This document shows, piece after piece, positions 54,271 through 64,000 of a stretch of 64,000 bases of DNA (positions within the stretch are counted from its first letter, which is position 1; the number at the start of each line of letters is the position of its first letter). The position numbers and the translations under genes are program-made. The notes under the pieces were generated by a model. It made no database searches and was not told the DNA's origin. It saw nothing but the letters and a program-made list of their open reading frames with translations. The DNA is from Beta vulgaris subsp. vulgaris (Eukaryota; Streptophyta; Magnoliopsida; Caryophyllales; Amaranthaceae). Where the stretch lies: NCBI RefSeq assembly GCF_026745355.1, contig NC_079206.1:12705779-12769778 (forward strand), given 5' to 3'.

Positions 54271-54675
54271 TGTTTGGGCCCATTAAATCCTTCCAAGGAA
54301 ATCATGCCGCGTGGCGCCGCCACCTAAGGATCGTGGGTCCCACCAGAATCACCCTTTGAAAAGGTATCACCAATCCCCAAGTGAGCTGTCATGTCCAGCA
54401 CACCACTTTATGGAAATTCTCACCACTATAAATACCTCTTGTCCCATCAATGCAAAGGTATTGAATTCTTACCTAACTAACTTGAGTTTCTCACTCTAGA
54501 CTCTCTCTCTACCTCATTCATCAACTGACTTGAGCGTCGGAGGGGCGATCCCGGAACAACCCCCGGGATAGTTTTTCTGTGTTTTGCAGGTCTCCGGTGA
54601 ACTGATAACCAGTCCTGTTCGGACTAAAGGACTTGTTCAGCACAGATCATTAACCTTAATTTCTAGACAGAAACA
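54271..54675 (+). repeat. Gypsy 3' LTR
   Basis: Same 405 bp as the 5' LTR with three differences that I can see (ctaagg for ctaaag, cccacc for ccctcc, gggata for ggggta). It is followed by AAGGC. Confidence 0.92.
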
Positions 54676-54786
54676 AAGGCCACTCTTAGTGTTATTCCAT
54701 CATCAAGGGGATTATATATTCATAGGTTTAGTGTCTTTCTGGGGAAGTTATCAACTATAACAAATCCTATGTTATGTTTAACCCCT

Positions 54787-55077
54787 CAGGGCCGGCGTTT
54801 GGCGGGAGCGAAGTGATCGACCGCACAGGGCCTCAGTTTGATAGGGGCCCCAAAAACTCTGTACTTATAATGTTTGTAATAATAATAAATCAAATAAAAG
54901 TGTATGGAGCAGTGGCGCGTTTTGGGCCTTAGTTATATGAGGTAAAGGGATCAAATCCTTGTAACTACGATTTAAATTTTGCACTCTGGTACTGTTTCGG
55001 TGAGTCTTTCCATACGGATTTTAAGGCCTCTTTTTAAGAATCCGCATAGGGCCCCTAAAATCCTAGCCCCGGCCCTG
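54787..55077. mobile_element. hAT MITE (291 bp)
   Basis: The ends cagggccgg and ccggccctg are inverted. Flanks taacccct (54779-54786) and tagcccct (55078-55085) match at 7 of 8 positions, as for a hAT 8-bp duplication. CAGGG-type ends fit hAT. No coding capacity. Confidence 0.65.
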
Positions 55078-55085
55078 TAGCCCCT

Positions 55086-55752
55086 CATATAGTTAACACT
55101 AATAGAAAAACGTTAATTTGCGTCTCCTGAATTGCTTCGCACAAATAGAAAGAAAATCAACGTTGTTGATGAGAGGACATCATTTGCTCGGGTATACAAA
55201 GAAATTGATGCGAATCACACATAATGTGCGTCGGATGTATGGCGATGTCGATGCAAATTATTAAAGCAAATGAGTCTGAAAACCATGTGCGTCGGAAACC
55301 AATCAATAGTGGATGCAAACATGTTTGCGAATAACCTAATGATTTGCGGTCGAACCTCCCCCGCTATGCTATATACAATTTTTTTATATTGAATATTATT
55401 TTATAACCAAAAGTGCGAATTTTTATTGTAGTTTTGCATAACCTTTTAAAGACTATTGTGTATTTACAGTTGTGAGTAATACTCATTATTTTGAAATTTT
55501 TTGTGTTACTTATGCTTATCCAACACACTACTGTTTTTTTAAATTTAGTAGAGATGCATGTGTTAACGTTGCATACCATGATAAACAAATTGCATACTTA
55601 ATTGAAAGTATATCCACAAATCGTAAGAGTTGTGATGTTCCAAGCCTCTTGAGTTTTTTTCTTTAAGCGTTGGTAGTCAAAATGAGAATTTTTTGAGATG
55701 AAATTTTTTATGAGATTGTAGTTATTCAATGTATTACTCTGTATTTTGTATA
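55086..55752. other. Intergenic sequence
   Basis: It contains repeated gtgcgtcgg / gatgcgaat blocks (55195-55350) but no supported gene. The rest is AT-rich. Confidence 0.35.
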
Positions 55753-56511
55753 TCTATACAAATATATTAAAAGACGTGCGAAAGAAAGCTTATGTGTCAC
55801 ATGACACTCTCCTTAAATTTCTAATGCAAATGCTTTATGTTTATGTGTATTCCTCACTTAAAAAATGAACACTTGACCTTTGAAATGAAAAGTAAGAGCT
55901 TAACCATCAATACACTATGACTTTGTTGTTTAATGTTTCAAATAAAATATGATTAAGTCTTGTAATAATTATAGTTAACTAAAAAGACTTGACAAGTATC
56001 CCTCTGTTTTTTTTGTTGCTATATTGTTGTATGCACAACAATTTATGCAATATCACTTCCAAGCTTTTTGGAGTGTACTTTTTTATTCATTTAATGTAAA
56101 ATAATGAGAAAAAGTGAAAAAGTAGTGTTTTTGGGTGGAAAAAGAGAAGAACAAATATTAGAGTGTTACTTTATGGTGGACTAAAGAAAAATGAAGTAAT
56201 TAAAAAGAAACAACCATTTAAGAAATATGTAGCAGTTAAAAAAAGGGAAGGAGTACATGTTTAACACTCTTATTACGTAACTTACAAGAGAATATTGATG
56301 TCATATTCTCTTACCACAATTCCTTTTAAGGTATTGTTTTCAAACTCAAAACTTTTAATTTTTTTTTACTTATCACGTCGTGACGTGAATTTTTCAATTT
56401 TTTAATGGACAAAAGAATGTGAAAAGTAGCAAAATAAATTATGAAATAAAAAATAATAACATATTTTTTATTATAACCGACTCGAAGCATCGTCCGAGTA
56501 AAAAAAACTAG
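55753..56511 (+). mobile_element. Non-autonomous Helitron, 759 bp (copy 2 of the family)
   Basis: It starts TCTATACAAATATATTAAAA and ends gactcgaagcatcgtccgag, then taaaaaaaaCTAG and T. It is the same length as 4959-5717 and similar throughout, including an internal Stowaway remnant (tatccctctgttttttttg..aaaagggaaggagta). Confidence 0.8.
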
Positions 56512-56742
56512 TTGTATTTTATTACATGGTAACTTTCCATTTTTTTAATTTAAATCCTTTGTAAAACGTGATATCCAATATGCCTTGATTGTACTTGAGC
56601 TTTAAATTTGTTGATATGCATTGATTGAGGAAGATTTTGAGTTGAATGAGAATTTATTTCGGAATATTTTGTATTTTCTTTTATTATTAAGGATAAAGTT
56701 GCAATTTAATAGGGGGACATTATTACTCCCCTTTCACTTATA

Positions 56743-56829
56743 CTACCTCTGTTTTTTTTTAGTTGCAACGATTAGACATTTCCTACTAACACTTTATGTC
56801 TAATCGTTGTAACTAAAAAACAGAGGTAG
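56743..56829. mobile_element. Minimal Stowaway MITE / long hairpin
   Basis: ctacctctgttttttttt..gcaacgattagacat pairs with atgtctaatcgttgtaac..cagaggtag. Only about 17 nt lie between the arms, giving a hairpin stem of more than 30 bp. It is flanked by TA. It sits inside what looks like the decayed 5' end of a minus-strand Helitron (ctcccctttcacttata / ttagagat). Confidence 0.7.
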
Positions 56830-56831
56830 TA

Positions 56832-57829
56832 TATTAGAGATAATTTGATAGTTTGAATCTTTATAAGGGAATCGGAGATGGAAATCAAATTCCTATTGAA
56901 AGTTTTCCTTCACAAAAAAAAAAACACACACACACAAAAACCGCAAACAACTTGAGTAAATTACGTGGAAACATTAACTTTGAACATCAACATTATCATT
57001 GTTTTTTGAAATTCCGTAATATAATGGCACAATCCCATCTCTACAATTAAAGTTTACATACAACTTTAATATTTGTTTAAATAAATATAGATTACCTTAA
57101 GCATATTATCTGTTATTCCTTTCCATAATCGTCTCCCTCCCTTCTAAATTACTATTACCTACAATGTTTTTTATAACGCTAGAAATATTACATATACAAC
57201 TTTTTTTACATTTATTTTCTAAACCGAAGTAAGTAAATTTAGAATTATATAAGTAGTACTCTTTTTAAATTATTTGTTTTTCTTAGATATTTTTCGTGAA
57301 AGAAATTTTTTCCAAATAGAAGAATTATTTGAAACAGATTGAGTATAACTTAGAATTGTATTATAATTTCCAACGTTTTTAAAACAAGTATGTTAGTATG
57401 ACTTTGAATTCAAAATCAACTAGATCATTCCCAAATCCCAATCAAATCTCATATTATCAAGTAAATACAAAACCAGAGGCTTAGAAAAACTTTTTCCCAA
57501 AAGGGTTGGTAGATAGAGATAGAGATTTCTAGAGAATATTCCACCTAAAAATAAAGTAGTAAAGACTCATTTCTTAAACTAAAAAAGTAAAACAAAAAAA
57601 AGTAGTAAGAACTCTATTTCTTAAAACTACAAAAGTGAAAAAAAGTAGTAAGAACTCACCAAAGAATTCCTAAATTTCCACCTTTCACTCTCAAAAGATA
57701 CACTTTAACGCGGGCTAAACACGAACTCACGTGCCACCTTCTTTCATTTTTTATTCATTTTCTCTACTTCTAAATCTTTTAAACGATTTTTTCAAAAAAA
57801 AAAAAGAAAAAAACAGTTCTTAACAAGTA
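56832..57829. other. AT-rich upstream region of the CBL gene
   Basis: No gene, RNA or repeat boundary is supported. There are short A-runs and cacacaca microsatellite scraps near 56925. Confidence 0.4.
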
Positions 57830-58153
57830 CTCCCTCTATCACAAAATATAATTTTCATTTTTTTTTTTACGATAATATATGTTAGTATTCGAGTAGTAAA
57901 GATTTTTTGTTTATCTAAATACATGTTGTATGGAAAAAATGATTTTATGAGAGAGAATAGAAAATAATGGATAAAAGAGCATTAATTTGTAACATTTTGG
58001 TTGAATAAACGAAAGAAGAAATAAAATTCAAAAAACAAATAAATGATAGGATACCGTTTCTCTAGTTAAATTACGAAAAAATGTGAAACTAAATATAGAA
58101 ATAGAAACGATATTGTAATAAAAAAGAGAAATAATATTTTAAGACGAAGGAAG
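57830..58153. mobile_element. Stowaway MITE next to the CBL core promoter
   Basis: The left end TA-ctccctctatcac and the right end gacgaaggaag-TA are diverged Stowaway termini. It is about 324 bp and AT-rich. Its right border lies 20 bp upstream of the TATA box at 58174. Confidence 0.55.
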
Positions 58154-58173
58154 TAGTAGGTCCCACTCTTTCC

Positions 58174-58180
58174 TATATAA
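58174..58180 (+). promoter_or_regulatory. TATA box of the CBL gene
   Basis: tatataa in tttcctatataatctcc is followed about 30 nt later by a CT-rich start region (ctttctcggtctctccttc). This is the probable core promoter. A leader exon would run to 58509. Confidence 0.55.
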
Positions 58181-58509
58181 TCTCCGAAATCACGTTCACT
58201 TTCTCGGTCTCTCCTTCACCGTAGCTTTAGACAAATCTTATAACACCCTAAATTTTCTCTCTCCTATTTTCAAACTACTTTACAGCCGTCCGATCTGACG
58301 CTGTTTCTCTCTCTTGATCTCCAAGTCATTCTTTCCTCTATAATAGTGAAATTAAAAGACGACATTTTATTTTCCGTCTATAAAATCAGCGACGTTTTTT
58401 CATCATTATTTTTCTCTCTCCTCTCTTTTAAGTTGCGTGCTTTTTTGTGCCGGAAAAGTCGACATTCCGGCGGATTTTCTCCGGCGGGACACTTTTTTTT
58501 AAATATTTT

Positions 58510-59196
58510 GTAAGTCTTCATTCTAATATAGTTCTTCATTTTTAGATTTTAATTTTTTCTAGGGTTAATTTTTGCTTTTTTCTGAATTCTAATTTGTGAG
58601 TGTAAATGGTATAATTGAATCTGGGTATATAGATTTTGTTTGATTCATGAAATCGGATTGAATTATTGTGAAGTGGGAAGTTAAAAAAAATTATGGGTAT
58701 ATTATAAAATTACATTTTATGATGGAAAAACTTTGCCTTTTTTATTTGTTTGGTTGATGTTTTACAAATTAGGAAGTTGAATTGGTATTTTCCTTTTGTA
58801 TTTGATTCTGTGATTAAGGTTGTAGAGAATATCCTTTTTTTTTTTTTGAAAAATAATAGAATTGATAGCTGGGATGTTGGTGGTTCACTGCTTTTGACAT
58901 GTTTTAGATTTAAAGTCAATTAAAGTGCTCTTCCATGCTGCGTTGAATTATTCAAACAAATTGAATTCACTTTTTCTTTTTTATATAAAAAAGTTGATTA
59001 CTTTTATTGTTTAAATCTTGATATGATTTATTTCCATGTTAAAAGTTAGATGGGATTTTTGAATTTGGTATGTTAATATGTTGTACTAATTAGTATTTGC
59101 AACTATGGGTTGGATTTGGTTTTGGAATTTGCAAGGTTAAGATGGTTTTACTGGTGATGTAGTAAACAAAGAAGGAGCCTAAGCTCTTTTTTCTAG
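58510..59196 (+). other. Probable leader intron of the CBL gene
   Basis: The donor ttt|gtaagtctt at 58510 and acceptor ttttttctag at 59196 enclose T-rich sequence. The second leader piece (tggtggatttctgcctc) runs into the ATG at 59221. CBL1-type genes often have an intron in the 5' untranslated region. Long T-rich first introns can raise expression. Confidence 0.5.
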
Positions 59197-59220
59197 TGGT
59201 GGATTTCTGCCTCTTGAAAT

Positions 59221-62200
59221 ATGGGTTGCTTTCATTCTACTGCAAATAAGCAATGGCCTGGACATGAAGACCCTGTGTTTCTTGCTTCTCAAACTGCTTG
59301 TAAGTTTTGATCATAATTAGCCTTGATTATGTTGATTTCAAGCCATGTATATGATCTCGTTTCGAGGTTTATCAGGCCGGAGAGCGTAATCTGATATGAT
59401 TCCAGAGTAGTTAATTTCCAGTTGACTGTAGATTTATGATGTTTTAGTTGTGAAATTAGTATGCTGCTGATGGAATATGGTGATCTCTGGTGGAAATTGG
59501 AATTACATATTTTATGATTTACGAGTGGATTATCTGTTAGTTTTGAATTAATCCTGAAGCTCTGAAAATAGTTTCTGCTCTTACTTTACCAGTTAGTGTG
59601 AGTGAAGTTGAGGCGTTGTTCGAGCTGTTCAAGAGTATAAGCAGTTCTGTGATTGATGATGGGCTTATAAGCAAGGTATAATAACAATACTATCTTCCTA
59701 GCTATGTCTTATATTTTGTTTTCCTCTCATCCTGTATCAATACTTATTCCCAGCGCAAGTTGTAGAGAGGAAAGTGTCATTAGATGTATGGGTGCATATT
59801 GGTTGACTTATGCAGAGGTTGCTTTTATACCCCATAACCTGCCAAACCTGCCTGAAGTTAGAGTACTGAACAGAGTCGTTGACCCAAAACCCAATAAAAT
59901 CTGCTGAAAACAATTAAATGACTGGTGTCACCTTAGACCTAACACAAATGGACCATCCAAATGCGAAATGTTTCGACCTGGAAATGACTTGTTCAGTTGT
60001 TTGGCATATCTAGACTGGCTTTCAATCTTGGCTGCCTTGCATAAAACAACTCGAGTTGGATTTTTATAAAATCTGTATAGTGTTTTTTGATTCAGTTCCT
60101 TAATGTTTTGTATGCCCGTACATGGATAATATTGTCGGAGCTGTGTGAATAGTGCTCTTACTATTACAATTGTATCTGCAGGAGGAATTTCAATTAGCTT
60201 TATTCAAGAACAAAAAGAAAGAGAATCTTTTCGCCAATCGGGTATGTTGCTCATTCTGTTGTAGACTAAAGTCAAGATATCTGTGGTCACACTCTGCTTG
60301 TTTTCTTCGCCATCAATAAAAATTGATCAAAAGTGATTATTTTTCACTCTTATAAATAATTATGTTGATGCGATTTTCTTTAATTGACACCCAAAATAAC
60401 ATTAATATCTCTTTTGAACAGATCTTTGACTTATTTGATGTTAAACGGAAAGGAGTGGTTGACTTTGGTGACTTTGTTAGAGTGTTGAATGTCTTCCATC
60501 CTAATGCCTCTCAAGAAGAGAAGATAGACTGTATGTTCCTCAGATTCACACAAAGTCGCTCTTGTATGTGGACCGTGGTTTATGTATATAGCTGATTATT
60601 ATACTCATTTTCTTCTATTGCAGTCACCTTTAGGCTATATGACTTGGATGGTACAGGGTTTATTGAGCGCGATGAGGTATATTGTATTTTCCACTCACTA
60701 TATTTTTTTTTGTAAAAGAAAAACTTTGTGATGCATCAGAGAAAGTTGCCTTGTTTAAATTTGTAATACTGTACTTTAGATTGGCTAGACCCCACCTTTA
60801 GCATCTTAAGTTAATGCCACATGGTTGTCACCATCTTTTGTTATTAGCCAGTCGGACATTGTTTGGATTTACTCTCTGCTTTGAGACATTGCAAAATGTG
60901 GTCTCGTCCCTGTTGCTGCTTCTTGGGAGGGGTACCCAGATCACTGTTCTTCCCTTTTTTGCTGGACACATCACGAATTTGTATGATTATTGTGATAGTG
61001 AAATTAAAGAAACAAGTGATAGCTGATGGCACAACAGACATCAGCTTTTCTTCAACATGGATGTATAATTGCGTGTTTTTCAACCCTGAGCTTTTAGGTT
61101 TCACTGTAGTGTGATGTGTCTGCTCTCTTATGCATATGTTGATTGTGTTTTTTGTTAATGCGCAATGTTTGATTCGCTATTTCACGAGTTTAGCAATGAG
61201 CAACGTTTGTCAGACATGAATCTTCTGTGGGATCATTTTCTGTGTTCAGGTGAGGCAAATGTTGATTGCGATTCTATATGAATCTGAGTTGAAGTTGGCA
61301 GATGAAACAATTGAGGTGATACTTGATAAGGTGAGTATTAGACATTGCTTCATTTGTTATATGTTTGGATGATGCTTGTTGGAAGTCTGGAACCCATACA
61401 TGTTTGGGTAACAAGTTATTATAGAAACAGATCTCTGTCCTTTTTTGTATGTTCTATTTGGGCCTGTTCTTTTGGGCTGAACCGCTGAATAAATGGCACG
61501 CAAATTCAGATTAGACAAATTCCTTTCACAGTATCACTTCAGTTCCGTGCACTCCAGTCCAGTCCAAAAGAACAGGGCCTTAGAAATTGGTCATGTTGAC
61601 CAAGATACAAGATGACAGTGACAATTTGGGTACATATCTTTTTATAAAAGGTAGGACAGTAGGAGTGTCATTGAGGTGAACAGAGTTGAGGGGAGTTTTT
61701 CTAGTATTTTCAAGTCCTTTTATTACATAAGATGGTCTTATACACTAATCATACTATAATAAAAATTAACCCAGATCATATTAGAAGTCATTTATCACAA
61801 TTGTAGTTGCCCATAAACTTACTCCATATCCTAATTAACCCTAGCTTACACATCTCTTATATGCAAGACTTATTTAACTTTAATTTGGTTTTCCGCTAAT
61901 CTCTTTGTTTCTGCAACCTGGTTAAGCTAACTATGGTGTACCATTATTTGAGCAGACATTCCAAGAAGCTGATGTAAATCAAGATGGAAAAATTGATAGA
62001 TCCGAGTGGCATCAGTTTGTTTCTAAAAATCCTTCATTGTTAAAGATAATGACACTCCAATATCTCAGGTATGATCATTTATTTTCATAATCGAGATATA
62101 TACTACTCCTATGTCAAATTACTTGTTCTAGAGCAAGTTGACACACTTATAATAAGATTGAGAGATGAGTGTGTGATCCAACTTTACGGAAAAAAGTAGA

Positions 62201-62404
62201 GATGGAGTAAATAATCTGATACATTACAAATTGAAAAATAGGGAAAGTATTTTGAGTCAAAGGGTGTGTTGTATACATAGAGTTTATACGGTAGTACTCG
62301 AACCTAATTTATTTGTTTATTACTTGAAAATCTTATGCAGGGATATCACGACGACTTTCCCGAGTTTTGTTTTCCACTCTGAAGTTGATGAAATTGCCAC
62401 TTAA
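59221..62404 (+). CDS. CBL1: Calcineurin B-like calcium sensor (CBL1/CBL9 type), 8 coding exons
   Basis: Exons: 59221-59299, 59593-59675, 60182-60241, 60422-60530, 60624-60676, 61250-61330, 61956-62068 and 62341-62404 (642 nt, 213 aa, the family's usual length). All borders are GT-AG and the phases agree. The N-terminus MGCFHS is a myristoylation site (Gly2) with a palmitoylatable Cys3, so the protein should sit at the plasma membrane. Four EF-hands follow: a non-canonical first one ([13 protein letters not shown]), [26 protein letters not shown] and [13 protein letters not shown]. The C-terminal FPSF motif is the site phosphorylated by the partner kinase. CBLs bind calcium and recruit CIPK kinases to control potassium, nitrate and sodium transport. 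CBL1 and CBL9 cannot be told apart outside Brassicaceae. Intron 6 holds a MITE. No frame errors. Confidence 0.95.
61460..61579. mobile_element. MITE in CBL intron 6
   Basis: gggcctgttcttttgggctg at the left is matched by the inverted cagtccaaaagaacagggcc at the right, about 120 bp in all. The outer GGGCCTGTTCT is the same as the ends of the (TTCAG)n elements. No clear target duplication. It lies well away from splice sites. Confidence 0.6.
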
Positions 62405-62800
62405 GAAGCTAAAGACTGCTTGCAGTCCCGTTATGTTTGATCTTTGAGCGGATTCTGCACATATAGTTAGAGATCCCTTATTTTTTTCCTCGCCTAAACT
62501 ATTATTATCCCAACCCATTTAGAAGAGTTGAGGTGTGCCAAAGGTAACCTGTGCATATGGATTTTGTGTTTTAAGCTGAGATGTGTGGTATCACGATTCA
62601 CGATTGTGTGCTCTGGTTTTGCATTTCTAGTTTGTTAGAATTAGAGGTAGAACATGAACGTCTACCTGAAAAGGAAGAATGAACATCTATATATATATAC
62701 TCCTGTCATTGAAGAGTAATATTTTCCCCCTTCTCTACCCTGTCTCAAAATTGTGATACTGTAATTATACGTGACTGTAGTGTGTAATGAAGTTGAGATG
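62405..62800 (+). other. Probable 3' untranslated region of the CBL gene
   Basis: It follows the TAA stop at 62402-62404. A T/A-rich stretch with a possible near-upstream element aatgaa near 62786 could mark polyadenylation, but plant signals are weak and this end is a guess. Confidence 0.3.
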
Positions 62801-62832
62801 GCAGCAGAAACAGACCATCTAGAAAGCATATG

Positions 62833-62977
62833 ATGTTCCTCCTTTGTTCTTTTTATAAGTCACACACTATATTCAAGGTCGGACTTTTATTTTTATTTAC
62901 TTTCCTTGAATATGATAAATATATTGGATAGTGTATATGATGCTAATATTGCATCTATTTAGAAATAGAGGAAGTAT
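62833..62977. mobile_element. Diverged Stowaway-like MITE
   Basis: ttcctcctttgttctttttat at the left and, inverted, aatagaggaagtata at the right recall worn Stowaway ends. No exact inverted repeat, so low confidence. Confidence 0.3.
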
Positions 62978-63633
62978 AAATTACTAGAATATTGGTCACC
63001 ATTCACCAATTTAATCGCTCGCAAATTGGCAGCATCACCAAACCCCTATTCATCACCCTTTCCTTAATTTAGCCAAGACTAAAGGTGAGGAAAAAGTGAC
63101 GATTCGCATTTGATGTACAAGTACAAAAGGTAACATGTATTATAGGGAATTTAGAAGTGTGAAGTGGTTGGGTTAGGAAGAACATGTCATGGAGGTATAA
63201 TTGGTGGTTGTAAATTACTCCATCAGTCATCAATATTCAATCATCATACATACAAGTCATTGTTGTGGCCATGTGGCCTGTGAGGGGTGCAGTTGGCCTA
63301 ATTTTTAAGACGCAGAACATGATTATCGAATTGTATTATGCTACCCGTGATTGTCAAGCCTCTAGAGCTTTCCCTATCAATTCAGTTCGAAAATCAAAAT
63401 CGCACATTTTTCCAATTTCACATGTTATATTCCCTCCACAACTTTTAGGTATACATTGAATATTCAAATTGTTCTTATTCAAGGTCTATCTAGATTCCAA
63501 GCTCCCAACTCTTTTCTCCCGAGTCCCGACCCTACCATTCTTGGTGCTCTGGCTACCTCTACGAGGATTCAAACCCATTGCACGTGCACGACTATAAGTT
63601 TTACTAGACTTTGAACATTTTCTAACAAGTAAT
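62978..63633. other. Intergenic sequence
   Basis: Nothing supported. The 64-aa open frame at 63265-63459 has no recognisable domain. Confidence 0.4.
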
Positions 63634-63636
63634 TTA

Positions 63637-63859
63637 GGACCCGTTCAATATTACTGTGGTTTTCTATTTTTTGATTTTTAGATTTTCAAAATCATATGAT
63701 ATATGTTCTATAATAAATAAAAAATTAGTCAAATTTATTGAGAACATGATGATTTTGGAAACTGACAACTAAAAAGTGATAACCACTTTTTCTGGTTTCC
63801 TGTTTTTGGTTTTTAGTTTTCAAAAAAACTGAAAACAAAAAACGATAACGAACGGGCCC
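63637..63859. mobile_element. Tourist-like MITE (223 bp)
   Basis: The ends ggacccgttc and gaacgggccc are inverted, flanked by TTA on both sides (63634-63636 and 63860-63862). The TTA duplication fits PIF/Harbinger. Subterminal ttttggtttttagttttca and aaaaactgaaaacaaaaa are partly inverted too. Confidence 0.65.
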
Positions 63860-64000
63860 TTAAATTATGGATTTTTTTTTATAGCAAGTGATTTGAATCA
63901 GCTGGTAAGGATTATAGCTTAACCAACAATTACGTTCAAACTCTAATAATGTGGCAACGCTTATTCCCTAATTGAGGCTAAACTGACTTGAATTCGAGTT

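Larger units (their letters stand above)
43425..54675 (+). mobile_element. Full-length Ty3/gypsy Tat-type retrotransposon (11251 bp)
   Basis: LTRs of 405 bp lie at both ends, with target duplication AAGGC (43420-43424 and 54676-54680). Three LTR differences were seen, so it is young. Gag, protease, RT, RNase H, a second archaeal-type RNase H and integrase are on the plus strand, then a long 3' region with a spliced antisense gene and two tandem arrays. Dual RNase H, a tggcgccg primer-binding site and an extra antisense ORF fit the Tat lineage. Many single-base frame breaks interrupt gag-pol. Confidence 0.93.

Overview
The window is nuclear DNA of a flowering plant: AT-rich, spliced genes with GT-AG introns and polypyrimidine tracts, and dense plant transposon content. 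A eudicot is very likely. Caryophyllales is only my guess from the repeat style. Almost everything is transposon-derived. The one intact host gene I can support is a calcineurin B-like calcium sensor (CBL1/CBL9 type) at 59221-62404, with 8 coding exons and 213 aa. Host debris includes a B3-domain fragment (637-890) and an F-box-associated C-terminal fragment (19352-19831).

Layout. 1-12 kb holds MITEs, short Helitrons (2713-3309, 4959-5717, 10394-10681, and two facing Helitron 3' ends at 7705-7779), a non-LTR retrocopy with a 15-bp target duplication (3656-4279), and the first member of an element family with (TTCAG)n subterminal arrays (6405-7252). 12-19 kb holds two more members of that family (12085-12428 and 12463-19107). 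The second is split by a complete Mutator-like element (13022-18684, 9-bp target duplication) that carries a spliced transposase and an oppositely oriented gene for a GRF zinc-finger, coiled-coil, membrane-anchored protein. 20.6-27.5 kb is a full-length Ty1/copia element (20592-27462, TSD GTAAT) whose long leader carries two accessory ORFs. 27.6-30.7 kb holds two long-terminal-inverted-repeat elements, one with a nested hAT derivative.

31.4 kb is a 233-bp TRIM. 32.7-38.6 kb is a Helitron split by a 5.06-kb solo LTR. 38.7-42.7 kb holds a Harbinger-like element, a SINE-like copy and a 1.69-kb solo LTR. 43.4-54.7 kb is a full-length Ty3/gypsy Tat-type element (TSD AAGGC) with gag-pol on + and a four-exon gene on the antisense strand, followed by two tandem arrays. 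54.7-58.2 kb holds a hAT MITE, another Helitron and Stowaway MITEs, one of which ends about 20 bp upstream of the CBL TATA box. 62.5-64 kb is intergenic with a Tourist-like MITE.

Both full-length LTR elements have nearly identical LTRs (2 differences in 255 and 3 in 405, counted by eye), yet their genes contain many single-base frame breaks, mostly in short homopolymers. The single-copy CBL exons have none. This suggests uncorrected assembly indels in repeats, and it weakens any claim that these elements are dead. The most notable candidates for something undescribed are the MULE with its GRF zinc-finger membrane gene, the copia leader ORFs (one with its own TATA box and a Kozak-like start), and the (TTCAG)n element family.
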